A DNA stretch of 64,000 nt from Symsagittifera roscoffensis (lineage: Eukaryota; Xenacoelomorpha; Acoela; Convolutidae). Shown here in pieces: positions 1 through 10,475 of this stretch. The stretch's first letter is position 1. Every line of letters begins with the position of its first letter. The stretch lies in assembly GCF_963678635.1 (NCBI RefSeq), contig NC_087067.1, positions 56,333,964 through 56,397,963 of the forward strand. The letters are read 5' to 3'. The notes beneath the pieces were generated by a model that did no database searches, was not told where the DNA came from, and worked only from the letters and a program-made list of their open reading frames with translations. The position numbers were made by a program, and so were the translations under genes.

Positions 1-3000
1 CTTGGCGAAAGTTTACCCGAAAGTCTCGCACTATTTGATAAAAGAATTCCTCCAAGCAGTAGTGAGAGTATCGATAGTGGAATTAATAGCCTTGTTCGTG
101 ACATTCGGAGCGGAGAGTTTCGTGAAAGGACCGGCGATACTGCTTACGGATGGAATACAGAACCTGCGACTAGACGGACTTCTGACATTGATCGTAATAA
201 CCCACGGAAACTTGGGAGGACTAATGAAACTGGCACGTTGTCCAGAGCAGATGAAAGAGAGAGTGAGGAATCTGGATATGAAGAAATCCACGGACTCGTG
301 GAACAAAATAAGAGACCTGAGACACACTCTTATCCAGTATCTCTTGCAGCAAAATCGCTTTGGAACCGGAGAAGACGAGACAATTGAAAGAGAGGAAGAT
401 GTTAGACGACATGTTGGAGGCATGCCGCTATTAACGGATTTGAGCTTAGCTATGAGAACCGATCCCTTGGCGCTGATCAGAGGAGTCACGGAGTTCGTGA
501 CAGTGATCTATGGACCAGCAGTCACGTTTGCGTTCCCTGACGTTAAAGTGGAAGCATATAGGAGGTCGGTGCTGCACCTGAACCTCATATCGGCAGTGGA
601 CGGTAGTACACTGAACTGGTGTGAGCAGAACACATTGCGGGAACTCATGAGCGAAGATCTGTTGTTTGCGAAGATATCAGAGACAGAAATGACGATCATC
701 AATTTTGACGATCACTTCCGTGACCGCATGGGAGAAGTAGAAAGAGGACACATCGAGGTGTTTCCAAAGCTTTGGAATCTGAGACCCTATGACAAAACGA
801 ATGGTGAAATAACCAGAGTGCCTCGTCTCACTGCAGCATACCACAAGGTGAGAGAAGAAACGAAGGACTGGGGTGATTACAAGAGGCTACCGGAGGCAAT
901 CCCTGAATTCCCTATAATAAGAAGGATGTTGCTCGGAGCAGTCTCCGTGGTACAAACTCCTAGGTTGAGAGCATTCGAAACCAATGAAAGGAGAATAGGG
1001 AATTTCGTGGGAACGATGGATCCATACTTCGTAGGGAGAAATGCTGCCGTGTTACAGTACACACGATTTGCATACACGGATCAAGCGACGAGAAGGCGAA
1101 TAAGCAACGCCGCTACTCCCAAGCCTGGAAGATTTGATGAGGAATGGAAAGGACTAGGCTTAGCTCCGATGAGAATGAGAGGCAGGACAGAATTGCCTGA
1201 AGCCTCATTAATCCTGACCAGTGTGAAAAAGGAGATGAAAGTGGGAGGAATATTGCAGACGAGAACCTTCCTAGCACCCTTCGGCTGCGAAGAAATCAAA
1301 GTGGTCCATGGAGAAGAGGAAGATAAATCGGCCGGTACATTGCTCATACCGAGATTCCAGGAAGAAGCCGACAATGACGAACAAGGACCATCGAGCTCGA
1401 ACAAGGATAAGTCAGAAGGAGATGACGGACAGGGTGGAAGCCGTCAGACTGAAGAACCCATGCAACAAGATCAAGCTGGTGGGGAAGACGACAGGGCATC
1501 GACAGGAGGAACATCCAGCCTGGATTTCAATATCTTCAGTGATCTTGAGAATAATGCAGACACGTTGGAAACGACTGAGCCAGCGGATGAAGGCATCTCG
1601 ACACTGGAACCTCCGTCAGCCTTTGAGGAAATGAAACGGAATTTGCCGGAGAGCAGCTCTCCTGGCAATTCAAGAAATAACGACCAGAGAATCCTCATGA
1701 AATCACCTCGGAGGAGAAGAATAGAGGCCTCAGCCAGAGTACCTTTCTTGGGAACGCTGCCCGAAGAGGAATGGGAAGTACATCACCGAGACCACGAGAG
1801 TAGGACGGGATGTAAGCTGGACAGAGTGGCGTTTATGGAAGAAGTCTGGACCGTGATTCAGAGCTATGGGACCCAGTCCATCCTCAAAACAGGTCTCAAT
1901 CAACCCTTGATGAGAGAAGTACTTGACAAGCTTGATGAGTGTGAAGGGAGACTGAGTGAGTTATTGATCGACTCAGCCACTGATGAGAGTGAAGCGAATT
2001 CTCCCATCAAGATGACACCGCAGGACGATGAAGGAGAGGTGGTGTACCTGTCAAGAACCAGGAGAGGAACGATGCGATCGAAAATGGTGATTGATAAAAT
2101 CAATGCGATGAAAATGAAGTTAGGCAGCAGAGTGATGCCGAGGAGAATTGGAAAGACGAACGTGGATTCAGAAATATCGATGAAAGCTGTCAACTCAGCG
2201 AAAAGAAAACGAGTCGAGGAAGTCATGGATTTGGGGCAAGGTGATTATCAATTGTCCGGCACAGATAGAATATTAACCGATATAGCGATGGTGCCACCCA
2301 TTCTCATGGCGGGGATAAAGTCAACCGGTTATAAATCCAAAAGGAGTGACCGCACTCTGACTGGAGCAACTTTAGAAATGGAAATACTCAGCCAATGTGG
2401 AGAGAGCAAAATGAGGGACTTCAAGCCATCTCCCATGAATCATGGAAAGGGAAGTGTTGCAGGACAACTAACACCAGTGGAATACAACCGACTAACCGTG
2501 TCGGAGACAGTGTCGATAGATGAACCCGCTGGTGGATACATGGAGATGTTGGAATACCGAAACTCGGCTAGAGGGTATGTAATGGCCCTGGAAGACGAAA
2601 AAGCCATGGAGGGTTATCTGGAAATGATGTTGCAAGGCACCACCCTCAAGCAGAAGGCATATGGAACTTTGGCGTCGTCTGACATACAGGCGGAAACAAT
2701 CGAGCAGTTAGTGAGCCTTCCATGGAAAGCAGTAGTATTGAGGTATTTCGAAGAAGAAATGAGGACTACGCCAAGAATACATGCTCTCGTGGCAGTACCT
2801 TACGTAAGGACAGAGTTACAACTCAGGTTCGCCTGGTGCATGATGGGACTGACTCGCGAAGAATATGATTCAGAAGAAAGAAAGAGATCAAAAGAAGAAA
2901 AGGTTTTCCTTATGACGAATCTGAGGGATCTGATAGTCCAGGAGGGAGCAGCAGTAGCGTGTGCGAAGCGGAGAGACGCTCTCTGTTTCATTCGATTCCT

Positions 3001-5305
3001 GATAGAGCAGATTTCAGTACCTGCATTAAACACTTGTGTTAAAATGTTGAGGGAAGGCGATGAGCGAACGAAAGCCTTGTTCTTACTAGCAATGCTGGAT
3101 ATGCAGCAAAGTAAACCGATGAGGGTAAACATGAAAGAACCTGAGGAATTGGAACCCATGAAAAAGATAGACGAGATCAGGAGATTCTCAAACAAGGAGT
3201 TGAGACTCACTAAAGAATCTATGGGAGCATTGCCGAAATCCAGTGAATATTGTGGACCGATCAAGAAGAAGTCATATAGCTACGTATCCGGGATCATAGG
3301 GATAGCGTACAATCCTTTCCTGAGTGAAGACATACGCGATTGCTTCTTTGATTATGAGCAGGCGGTGTTACTAAGATTCTGGACGTCCAGAAGTGTAACG
3401 ATTAAGAGCGTTAACAATCCACAGGCCAAATTGGGATTGGTCTTGGAAGAAGAGGTGACTGCACCTTCAGTACCAAAATCCGACAAGAGAGTGGAGTTTG
3501 GGTTGGGATTCTCAGATGAATTACTGAGAACGAGCTTGATGGCAGTGTGGGAATTGATGAGGCCATCATGGTGTCCTAGTCCCAACGCTGACTCAATATT
3601 ACGGGCGACACAAGACATACAGAGGGAACTGAATGCAGACTGTAACCTGCGTGACCTCAACATCATATATAATGTGATGATAACAGCCTCTAAGAGCAAC
3701 GGAGAAGATAAAGTGGAGTTGCCTGGCTGGGGACCAGAAGACTGGGTCAAACCTGGTAGCTGTCTGGCGGAAGTCTGTGGACTGGAGGGTCATTTTTGTG
3801 GAGGTCTAGACTGTGTGAAAACCCTGGAGGAACAACACAAGCAATTGACAGTATTGTTTGGAAATGTGGTGATGAAAGCAAGAACGGAGACGGAACTGAT
3901 AGCAGATTGCCATGGAGGAACCGATGTGAATCTAGTGACTGCACTAGGATTCTACAGCATGTTTGGTTCTTTAGAGTCACTATTGAATCTAGAACAGAAA
4001 CATGAGATGGTCACAGCCATCAGCGTAGAAGTATTTGCAGGAGTTCTGCAGACTGAGCAGAAATATATAGGAAAATGGAGGGAAGCAATCGAGACAGAAA
4101 TGAACATCAGACACAGCGAAACTTATTGTAGACCATCAGGAGCACGATATTTGGTGGGTTCGACGTTGGCTCCAATGTGCAAGAGCAGATATCCTGTACA
4201 TTTCGTAGCTGTGGACGTGAAGAGTACAAGAACGATTGTGGATCAAGCCTTCTCAGTGCCGAAGTGTGTGAGATTGGTGAGAATGTCTGAAAAGTCTTAC
4301 GAGTTACTATGTAAGATGTTCTCAGCAATTCCAGAGAGAACCAAAGAAGAGTTGGAGTCAATACTAGGAAAGAAGTTCATGGGATATGTGAGCGGGAACT
4401 TCAGTGACTTCGAAAAACAGAAACAGAGAGGATCAACTGTCACAGATTACAATGCAGTAGATGAGAATGATGAAATCCACCGAGTGATGATGGAAGTGGA
4501 ACCATTGCTTGAAGCTTCGGGAAAACGTAATTGGAGGAGCATCATGTTGACGCATGACGAGTTTCCTTGCCACTGCTTGCTGCAGACCTGGTGGTATCCC
4601 AAGCGTAGTAATCTGATGTTGATCTGGGACTCTGGAGAGCTGCTCTCCATGGGTTTACCAGATTCATCACAGCCCGTAACAATAGTTATGATGGCGATAC
4701 GATGGCTGGAAGCTCATGTGAGAGAAAATAATAGACAGGAGGCGCCGACGAGAGAACAATTGCGGAAATTAGATTGTCTAAAAGATTTAGATCTTTTTGA
4801 GACAACGTGCAAAGTTCTAAACATTGCGATGGAAGTGAAGAAGATATGGGCGAGAAAACGATTGATGCCATGGTTCAGAGCCAACATGACTGCATGGTTG
4901 TACGAGTATGCGAAAAAGCATATGTCGAAGCATGGCAGAGTGTACAGTGAATATCAGCTGGACATTGGGGCAGGAGCTTTCAAGCGAGCTTTCGTGACTC
5001 ATCGGAATGCAGTGACCACCGCCGTGAAGAAAAGAATTTCCAGGACGAGTGAGCGTGGTGGAAATGAGAAGGCAGAGATGCTGAAAGAAGATTTGGAGAG
5101 AAACGTGACGTTGTGTCTCCACAACAGTTTCTGCAGAAACAGAGAATCCAACGTGGATCCCCTACCTTGCTGTAAACAGAGGGTAGAAGAGCAGAAGTGT
5201 TGGAGGACGGCTTCCAACAGCGTCAGGATAGCCAACGATGTGCTACAAGACACGGAAACCGAAAGTGCGGAGTCAGTATCACAGGAGGAAGAAATGGAAC
5301 ATTGA
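1..5305 (+). CDS. Giant intronless ORF of unknown family (5' end outside window)
   Basis: One reading frame is open from the left edge to a TGA at 5303-5305, more than 1,760 codons. It has no ATG near the edge, so the gene surely begins further left. The coding strand is purine-rich and clearly less AT-rich than the rest of the window. The product has a hydrophobic stretch near residues 20-48, an acidic Ser/Gly/Glu-rich and probably disordered region at about 437-535, a basic patch KSPRRRRIE near 568, a Cys-rich motif CGLEGHFCGGLDC near 1258, and further Cys pairs near the C-terminus. I find no RT, integrase, protease, polymerase, helicase or capsid motif I can trust. The long intact frame, purine bias and setting among retroelements suggest a mobile-element or virus-derived protein, but this is inference. 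A host gene with one very large exon is the alternative. Confidence 0.7.
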   Translation, partial: LAKVYPKVSHYLIKEFLQAVVRVSIVELIALFVTFGAESFVKGPAILLTDGIQNLRLDGLLTLIVITHGNLGGLMKLARCPEQMKERVRNLDMKKSTDSWNKIRDLRHTLIQYLLQQNRFGTGEDETIEREEDVRRHVGGMPLLTDLSLAMRTDPLALIRGVTEFVTVIYGPAVTFAFPDVKVEAYRRSVLHLNLISAVDGSTLNWCEQNTLRELMSEDLLFAKISETEMTIINFDDHFRDRMGEVERGHIEVFPKLWNLRPYDKTNGEITRVPRLTAAYHKVREETKDWGDYKRLPEAIPEFPIIRRMLLGAVSVVQTPRLRAFETNERRIGNFVGTMDPYFVGRNAAVLQYTRFAYTDQATRRRISNAATPKPGRFDEEWKGLGLAPMRMRGRTELPEASLILTSVKKEMKVGGILQTRTFLAPFGCEEIKVVHGEEEDKSAGTLLIPRFQEEADNDEQGPSSSNKDKSEGDDGQGGSRQTEEPMQQDQAGGEDDRASTGGTSSLDFNIFSDLENNADTLETTEPADEGISTLEPPSAFEEMKRNLPESSSPGNSRNNDQRILMKSPRRRRIEASARVPFLGTLPEEEWEVHHRDHESRTGCKLDRVAFMEEVWTVIQSYGTQSILKTGLNQPLMREVLDKLDECEGRLSELLIDSATDESEANSPIKMTPQDDEGEVVYLSRTRRGTMRSKMVIDKINAMKMKLGSRVMPRRIGKTNVDSEISMKAVNSAKRKRVEEVMDLGQGDYQLSGTDRILTDIAMVPPILMAGIKSTGYKSKRSDRTLTGATLEMEILSQCGESKMRDFKPSPMNHGKGSVAGQLTPVEYNRLTVSETVSIDEPAGGYMEMLEYRNSARGYVMALEDEKAMEGYLEMMLQGTTLKQKAYGTLASSDIQAETIEQLVSLPWKAVVLRYFEEEMRTTPRIHALVAVPYVRTELQLRFAWCMMGLTREEYDSEERKRSKEEKVFLMTNLRDLIVQEGAAVACAKRRDALCFIRFLIEQISVPALNTCVKMLREGDERTKALFLLAMLDMQQSKPMRVNMKEPEELEPMKKIDEIRRFSNKELRLTKESMGALPKSSEYCGPIKKKSYSYVSGIIGIAYNPFLSEDIRDCFFDYEQAVLLRFWTSRSVTIKSVNNPQAKLGLVLEEEVTAPSVPKSDKRVEFGLGFSDELLRTSLMAVWELMRPSWCPSPNADSILRATQDIQRELNADCNLRDLNIIYNVMITASKSNGEDKVELPGWGPEDWVKPGSCLAEVCGLEGHFCGGLDCVKTLEEQHKQLTVLFGNVVMKARTETELIADCHGGTDVNLVTALGFYSMFGSLESLLNLEQKHEMVTAISVEVFAGVLQTEQKYIGKWREAIETEMNIRHSETYCRPSGARYLVGSTLAPMCKSRYPVHFVAVDVKSTRTIVDQAFSVPKCVRLVRMSEKSYELLCKMFSAIPERTKEELESILGKKFMGYVSGNFSDFEKQKQRGSTVTDYNAVDENDEIHRVMMEVEPLLEASGKRNWRSIMLTHDEFPCHCLLQTWWYPKRSNLMLIWDSGELLSMGLPDSSQPVTIVMMAIRWLEAHVRENNRQEAPTREQLRKLDCLKDLDLFETTCKVLNIAMEVKKIWARKRLMPWFRANMTAWLYEYAKKHMSKHGRVYSEYQLDIGAGAFKRAFVTHRNAVTTAVKKRISRTSERGGNEKAEMLKEDLERNVTLCLHNSFCRNRESNVDPLPCCKQRVEEQKCWRTASNSVRIANDVLQDTETESAESVSQEEEMEH

Positions 5306-5406
5306 TGAATGGTCGAGAAAACAAGAGGCAACAAGAAAGAAAATTAGAAGAATTTAGAAGTTTTAGAACTTCTAAACGACGAAAAAAGAAGAGAACAAAG
5401 GAGTGA
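5305..5406 (+). CDS. 33-residue basic mini-ORF overlapping the giant ORF stop (TGATG)
   Basis: The ATG at 5305-5307 shares its A with the TGA stop of the giant ORF, giving TGATG. It encodes 33 residues, more than a third of them Lys or Arg, ending in a run TSKRRKKKRTKE, then TGA at 5404-5406. Such stop/start overlaps are used for termination-reinitiation in several viruses and retroelements. Whether this one is translated cannot be told from the sequence. It may simply be 3' UTR. Confidence 0.3.
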   Translation: MNGRENKRQQERKLEEFRSFRTSKRRKKKRTKE

Positions 5407-7041
5407 TAGAGAAAAATTAAAACTCAGAATTGTTTTATGTGTGTGAAAAACTCAAGTGAGAAACCAAGCAACCAAGTTGTAATTGAAAACTGAAACATTT
5501 AGTTGAGTTTTGAAATTGTTGCATTTGTAAATTTGCATTTTGATTTTAGCAGAAGTGGCTTTAGAGACACTCACTTATTATTTATTTAGAAAGGCGTGAG
5601 GGAAGAGTATATTTAAATATTCCAGCCTGCATGATTGTTTTTAATCACTTAGGAAGACTGATCACTTTGTGGTGACGTGGAAGGCTTGAGTAATCTCTCG
5701 AAGAGGGAGATTGTTTCATTGTTCTTTCTAACCACAGAGTTTCTTAGTTTTAAGATTCAGGACAATAACAAGCAAGATTTCCGAAGGGAAGAAGCATAGT
5801 AGGATAATTTTAGCTTGTTGGTTGGCAGGACTGTCCTGCAAGCCAACACCTTTTAAATCTAAGAGAAAAAGTTTTAATCGGGACATTGACACTGGGAGTC
5901 AGAAAATATGTTTTTATCTTAGGTTGTATCCTCAATGTGCAGATTAATGAGAGAATTTGAAGGCTATAATGATGTAGTATGATGCCATTTATATTCTGCA
6001 GTGAGTCGATGTGACGTGGATAAAAGTAATTTCGTGCATTTTGTAAATTCTGTTCGATGACACTGTGCCGATTTTATGAACATTGCGCGATTCAATGAGG
6101 ACATTGACCGGACTGTCCGGGGAGTATGTGACATTCGACCAGAATGTGAAAAATGCAATCTCTGCAGAATTCGGAATTTTAGCAGTAAGCCTTCCGGATT
6201 GGTGGTTTTTAAGAACAAAGAGCGTTATTGGAACGTTTGGCCAGACGGTGAGGGCTGGAATATTCTAGTATTTTAATTTTTCAAAAATTCGAATGATGAC
6301 GTCGCATTTCTGAGAAATGCTGAAACGGCCATTTTAACAAAAAACGAGAGAGAAAAACACAACAACATTAGTTGCGCTGACGATAACAACGATAATCGTG
6401 ATTGAAAAACAGCAGCAGATTGCAGGAATAGCAGAGGACGTTCCGAGTTGCAATTATTGTGCTGCTACAATAGTTGCAAGGCCGTTGCGAACAACGGTGA
6501 AGGGTAAGAGACAGCCTTCCGGATTAGGAGGAAATCAAGATTAACGAGCTTGATTCAGCGGATTCGTCAATCCGGAAGGGTAAAGGAACTAGAACTTTTA
6601 TCCTGTTGCATAAACTTTTAGCTTCCTGTCATGTCCTGACTTGAATTTAATTAATATCTAGATTCATTTTGATAAGGATGAGAAGCTAGGAGTTGGGGGA
6701 AAGGGTTGATCCATCTTCGATGGAGATGATGATTTTTATCTACTGAACAAAAACAATAGTAATATAATAAGTAGTAACCCTGTTTTTAGGAGTGACCTCG
6801 TGGTCTGGGGATACTGAGACCCAGCCATGAGCTCACTATTTGCATGTAATTAAGTTAATTTGAGCGTTCTGGTCGAAGCCGGAGAACAGTAACGTTTTTG
6901 TCGACCCGATGTTAGAAAGACCACCGAAAAGTGCTGGCTTGGTAGAGACGGTGAAAAGCATGCAAAGCTCTGTTTAGACGTTAGCCAGTCGTCTTAAGAC
7001 TTAGTTTTGTTATCCGTCGATATGTATCTTCCGGGCGAATG
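5407..7041. other. Non-coding region after the giant ORF, with stem-loops
   Basis: No convincing ORF. Several inverted repeats stand out: 5818-5849 (GCAGGA-CTG-TCCTGC inside a longer GTTGG/CCAAC stem), 6513-6579 (perfect 11-bp outer stem CCTTCCGGATT/AATCCGGAAGG enclosing an AATCAAG/CTTGATT inner stem), and 6793-6837 (imperfect stem of about 16 bp around CTGGG/CCCAG). CCTTCCGGATT also occurs at about 6188. This could be the 3' UTR or terminal region of the element carrying the giant ORF. Confidence 0.4.
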
Positions 7042-7743
7042 TTACACATACTGACCCGGTTTAGTTATGATACAGGTCTCACGTTGGAATATGGGGCTAT
7101 GATTTATGTCTTCTGACAATTGGAGATTTAATTTCGCTTCGATATCGTTGCATACATAAAGCAAATTCGACAATTTGATTTTGGCTAGTTTAGGGTAAAT
7201 GTTCTTGGGTCTACGAGACCTTGGAAAGCATCCCATCGGAAATAACGTCCTGTTAAGTAGAATGATTCCTTCGCTTTTGATGCTAGTTATGAATTGCTCT
7301 GCTTCGGGGGGAACAATAACTGTCAGTGTATGAAGTTTACGGTCATCTTTCGTCACAGTTATTGTTTTTGAGATTGTCATCTTCTGTTGCATTGTTGTGG
7401 GGAATTGTTTAAGTATATCGGAAGCACAACTTCGATATACATGCGCCAGATTTTCAGCCGACTTTACAATTTCTTTCGAGAACGGGGTGGGGGGGATGAT
7501 TTTGATTATTTGGATTTGTTTTGTTTCTGTCGTCGATTTGTTTGCTGTTAGCGCATTTCTGAATTGTGTCTCCGTTTCAATCAGCACTTTATGAGTAATA
7601 AGTAGCTGAGATTCCGTCAGTTGTTGTTGACTCATGACTTGGTTTTTTTCAATGGGGGGCAAACAAGCCTTCACCCGGGGATATACTTGGAAAAAAGAGA
7701 GATTTTTCACTTTCAAAATAGAGAAATCAGAAGGCAAAAACAT
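7042..7743 (-). CDS. Orphan ORF, about 233 aa, function unknown
   Basis: Minus-strand ORF with ATG at 7743 and TAA at 7042-7044. The product is basic and polar, with Thr/Ile/Lys-rich segments, a Pro pair (IIPPTPFSKE) near residue 85, and no transmembrane segment or zinc motif. I do not recognise the family. It lies between the non-coding region of the giant ORF and the start of the Penelope-like element and points away from the latter. It could be a gag-like ORF of a mobile element or chance. No polyadenylation signal or promoter was identified. Confidence 0.35.
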   Translation of the reverse strand: MFLPSDFSILKVKNLSFFQVYPRVKACLPPIEKNQVMSQQQLTESQLLITHKVLIETETQFRNALTANKSTTETKQIQIIKIIPPTPFSKEIVKSAENLAHVYRSCASDILKQFPTTMQQKMTISKTITVTKDDRKLHTLTVIVPPEAEQFITSIKSEGIILLNRTLFPMGCFPRSRRPKNIYPKLAKIKLSNLLYVCNDIEAKLNLQLSEDINHSPIFQRETCIITKPGQYV

Positions 7744-7746
7744 CAA

Positions 7747-8049
7747 CTATTTTGGACGCGCGTTTTTTTTAAACATGATTTTGGAATGAAATAAAATTTG
7801 TCGAAAATTCGAATTGAGCCCATCATGCTCAAGTTTCTCGCGATAACTAAAAACAAGAAATTAATATCTCTTTGCGAATAATAGTGGTTTTAGTTTGTTC
7901 AGCTGGTGTTTGGCATGACCATGAAAAATGATGTTTGGGATCATAAGACGAGTAAACCAGCATCCACGTAGCAGTTGGTAATTGCGTGCACTGTCATAGT
8001 GTAAATTAGAGTGGTTTATTCATTGCACGAACAAAATTAATTTTAATGA
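7747..8049. other. Non-coding leader upstream of Penelope-like ORF
   Basis: AT-rich stretch with no ORF. It is probably part of the 5' region of the Penelope-like element. No hammerhead ribozyme core (CTGANGA with GAAA) is visible here. Confidence 0.3.
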
Positions 8050-10402
8050 TGTTTGTGCAATGTATCTCTGAAAAACGATCTAATACCGGACTTTTTGAAG
8101 TTTAGGGTCCCCGAGAACGGGGTTTTTTCGGACCAAGCTGTGCATAATTTTCAATTGAAACTACTAAGGACTGAAACTTCTAGGGCAAATGAGGATAGGA
8201 AAAGGTACGAGGAGATGCTAAGGAAAGCAAGATCACTGGTGCAAAAAGAAATTGACAAACAGTGGTGGGCATCCATTTTCCGATTCGTGAGGCGGCAAGT
8301 TGAGGCAAGCTTAAAGACAACATCAGAAAACCATAGAAAAAAGTTAGAAAAACTGTCCGAGAGACAAGATAAACCTCTTGGGGGGAGAAATGAGCGATCA
8401 GTTAGGGTACTTGATAATATTGAACTGCCTGAATGGGTATATGAAGTGCTATCAATGGGCCCCAAGCATCCAATTAGAGACAAATTTAACGAAACACATT
8501 TTTTGGCGGATATCGACATTTTCCTCTCACAATTGAAAAATCAAAAAACATCTGGTGAAACGTTATGTGAAATAGAAGCCGCGGCAAAGGCATATGCAAA
8601 AAACGTACGGCAAACCCCAAGAGACAAAGCCGTTGAAAAAACGAGGAAATATCTCAAAGATAATGGGTTGCTGGCTGTGCCTTTTGATAAGGGGGTTGGT
8701 TTTTGCATAATGAGGAAACAAACATATGAATCAAAGCTGGAATCCTTGTTGCAATCTGCTCAGTTTGTGAAAAAAGATGCAACCACTGATGAGGTGATAC
8801 TGAAAATTGAGAAAGAACTTAACAAAGAGTTACTAGCCATGAACAAAAGAGACGAGATAAGTGATCAGTTATATTCTAAGATACGATCAACAGGGGGGCA
8901 ACCCGCCCGTTTGTACGGTTTAGCTAAGGTACACAAGGATGAGACACCCCTACGACCTGTACTATCACTTCCCGGCAGCTCGTATGAGAATCTTAACAAA
9001 ATGCTTGCGAAGTTTTTTGACAACATCGATGGAGCAAATATAGAAACCAATACTAAAGAGGCTAGAGAAAAAATAGAAAACATTGCTCTAGATCCGGATG
9101 AAACCATAATATCTCTTGATGTGAAAAGTTTGTACACCAACGTTCCCCTGAAGGAGGCAATTGAAATTGCTTTACAGAAGCTGTACAGCCAGGAGTCTCC
9201 TCCTGAAATTCAAAGAGCAACCATGAAAAGGCTTTTGAATATGGCGGTCAGCAAAGTATATTTCCAGTGTAATGATTCATGGTATGTACAAGTTGATGGT
9301 TTAGCAATGGGAGCGTCCCTCGCTGTAATTCTGGCAAACTTATGGCTGAAAGAATACGAATTTGCTCTACGACAACAAATACCGGTGGGAACGGGGGTAC
9401 AGCAAATTAATGACAAAAACGGCTTGTGCCCATGTTGCAGCAGGAAAGTCACATATAGATCAAAGGGGGTTGAATGCGAGAGTTGCCGAAACTGGTATCA
9501 TCTAAAATGCGGAAAAATATCCGATGACGTATACGCATCAATAACCGAGATAGTCTGGTACTGTGAAAGCTGCTGCCGAGCTAAGAACAAGGAGAAGGAT
9601 ACTCCCCAGGTGAAATTGTTCCTCAGGTATGTGGATGACATTGTTAGAACAGTCAGAGGGGAGCCGAGTTGTCTTCTCGATGCCGCCAATTCTCTTCATC
9701 CAAATTTGCAGTTCACTCTAGAGAAAACTAATTCGGAGGGGAATTTGCCGTTCCTGGATTTGAACATAAATATATCGCAGGATAGGCGTGTAACTTGCAG
9801 TTGGTATCAAAAACCAACAGATACAGGGACTATACTGAACTATAGAAGCTGCGCCCCAACTCAGTATAAGCGTAGTGTTATCCAAGGCACTGTACACAGG
9901 GTTTTTAGGAGTACATCTAGCTGGGAGCAATTTGATAAGGCTATGGAAACTAATAGGGCGCAATGGCTGACAAATCAGTACCCTGAAAATTGGTCCGCAA
10001 AGGTGGCTTCAGACGCCTTGTGCAAGATCATCGAGGGTAAAGGCAAGCCCCTGGATAGTGACAGGGGTTTGTCAGTTCAATCACCAAAGGATGAAAAGCC
10101 CCCAATGCTGATGGTGCAATATAGAGGTAACCAGAGCCAATATTTTGCTAACAGGTTACGAAAATTAACGAACGTTCAAGTGGTTTTCACCACAAGAAAA
10201 CTACAATCATGTTTACCATCACTGAAGTCAGCGTTTTCTAATGACCTCAAGTCAAGAGTGGTTTATAAACTGTCATGTAGTGGATGCACTTCCACCTATG
10301 TCGGACAAACTGTTCGACATTTGACCACTAGAATTGAGGAACATAGGAAAGCAGACTCACCGGTAGGCCTCCACCTTCAGCAATGCCAACTTGAGGGAAA
10401 TA
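8050..10402 (+). CDS. Penelope-like element RT/endonuclease with inserted PHD finger (5' part)
   Basis: The frame opens after a TGA at 8047 and has no early ATG, so translation may start from an upstream exon or a non-AUG codon. The N-terminal region (VPENGVFSDQAVHNF) is followed by a Penelope-type RT: SLDVKSLYTNVP (motif A Asp), GLAMGASL (motif B region) and RYVDDIV (catalytic Asp pair, intact). Between GLAMGASL and RYVDD, at about nt 9427-9580, lies a full C4HC3 PHD pattern, C-x2-C-x12-C-x2-C-x4-H-x2-C-x17-C-x2-C. The C-terminal GIY-YIG endonuclease starts at about 10285 (STYVGQTVRHL) and is cut at about 10402 by the LINE. The last codons before the stop at 10477-10479 come from the LINE tail. 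The RT part is uninterrupted, so the element was probably recently active before the insertion. Confidence 0.9.
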
Positions 10403-10429
10403 TTGTTGTTGTTGTTGTTGTTGTTGTTG
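10403..10429. repeat. (GTT)n / (CAA)n microsatellite, 3' tail of LINE
   Basis: About nine GTT triplets on the plus strand. They mark the 3' end of the minus-strand LINE, which finishes in a simple-repeat tail and not in poly(A). Confidence 0.8.
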
Positions 10430-10475
10430 GGGATTCACAGCACTGCTGTTGGGAGTCTTGGTCCCGGCGTCTTCT

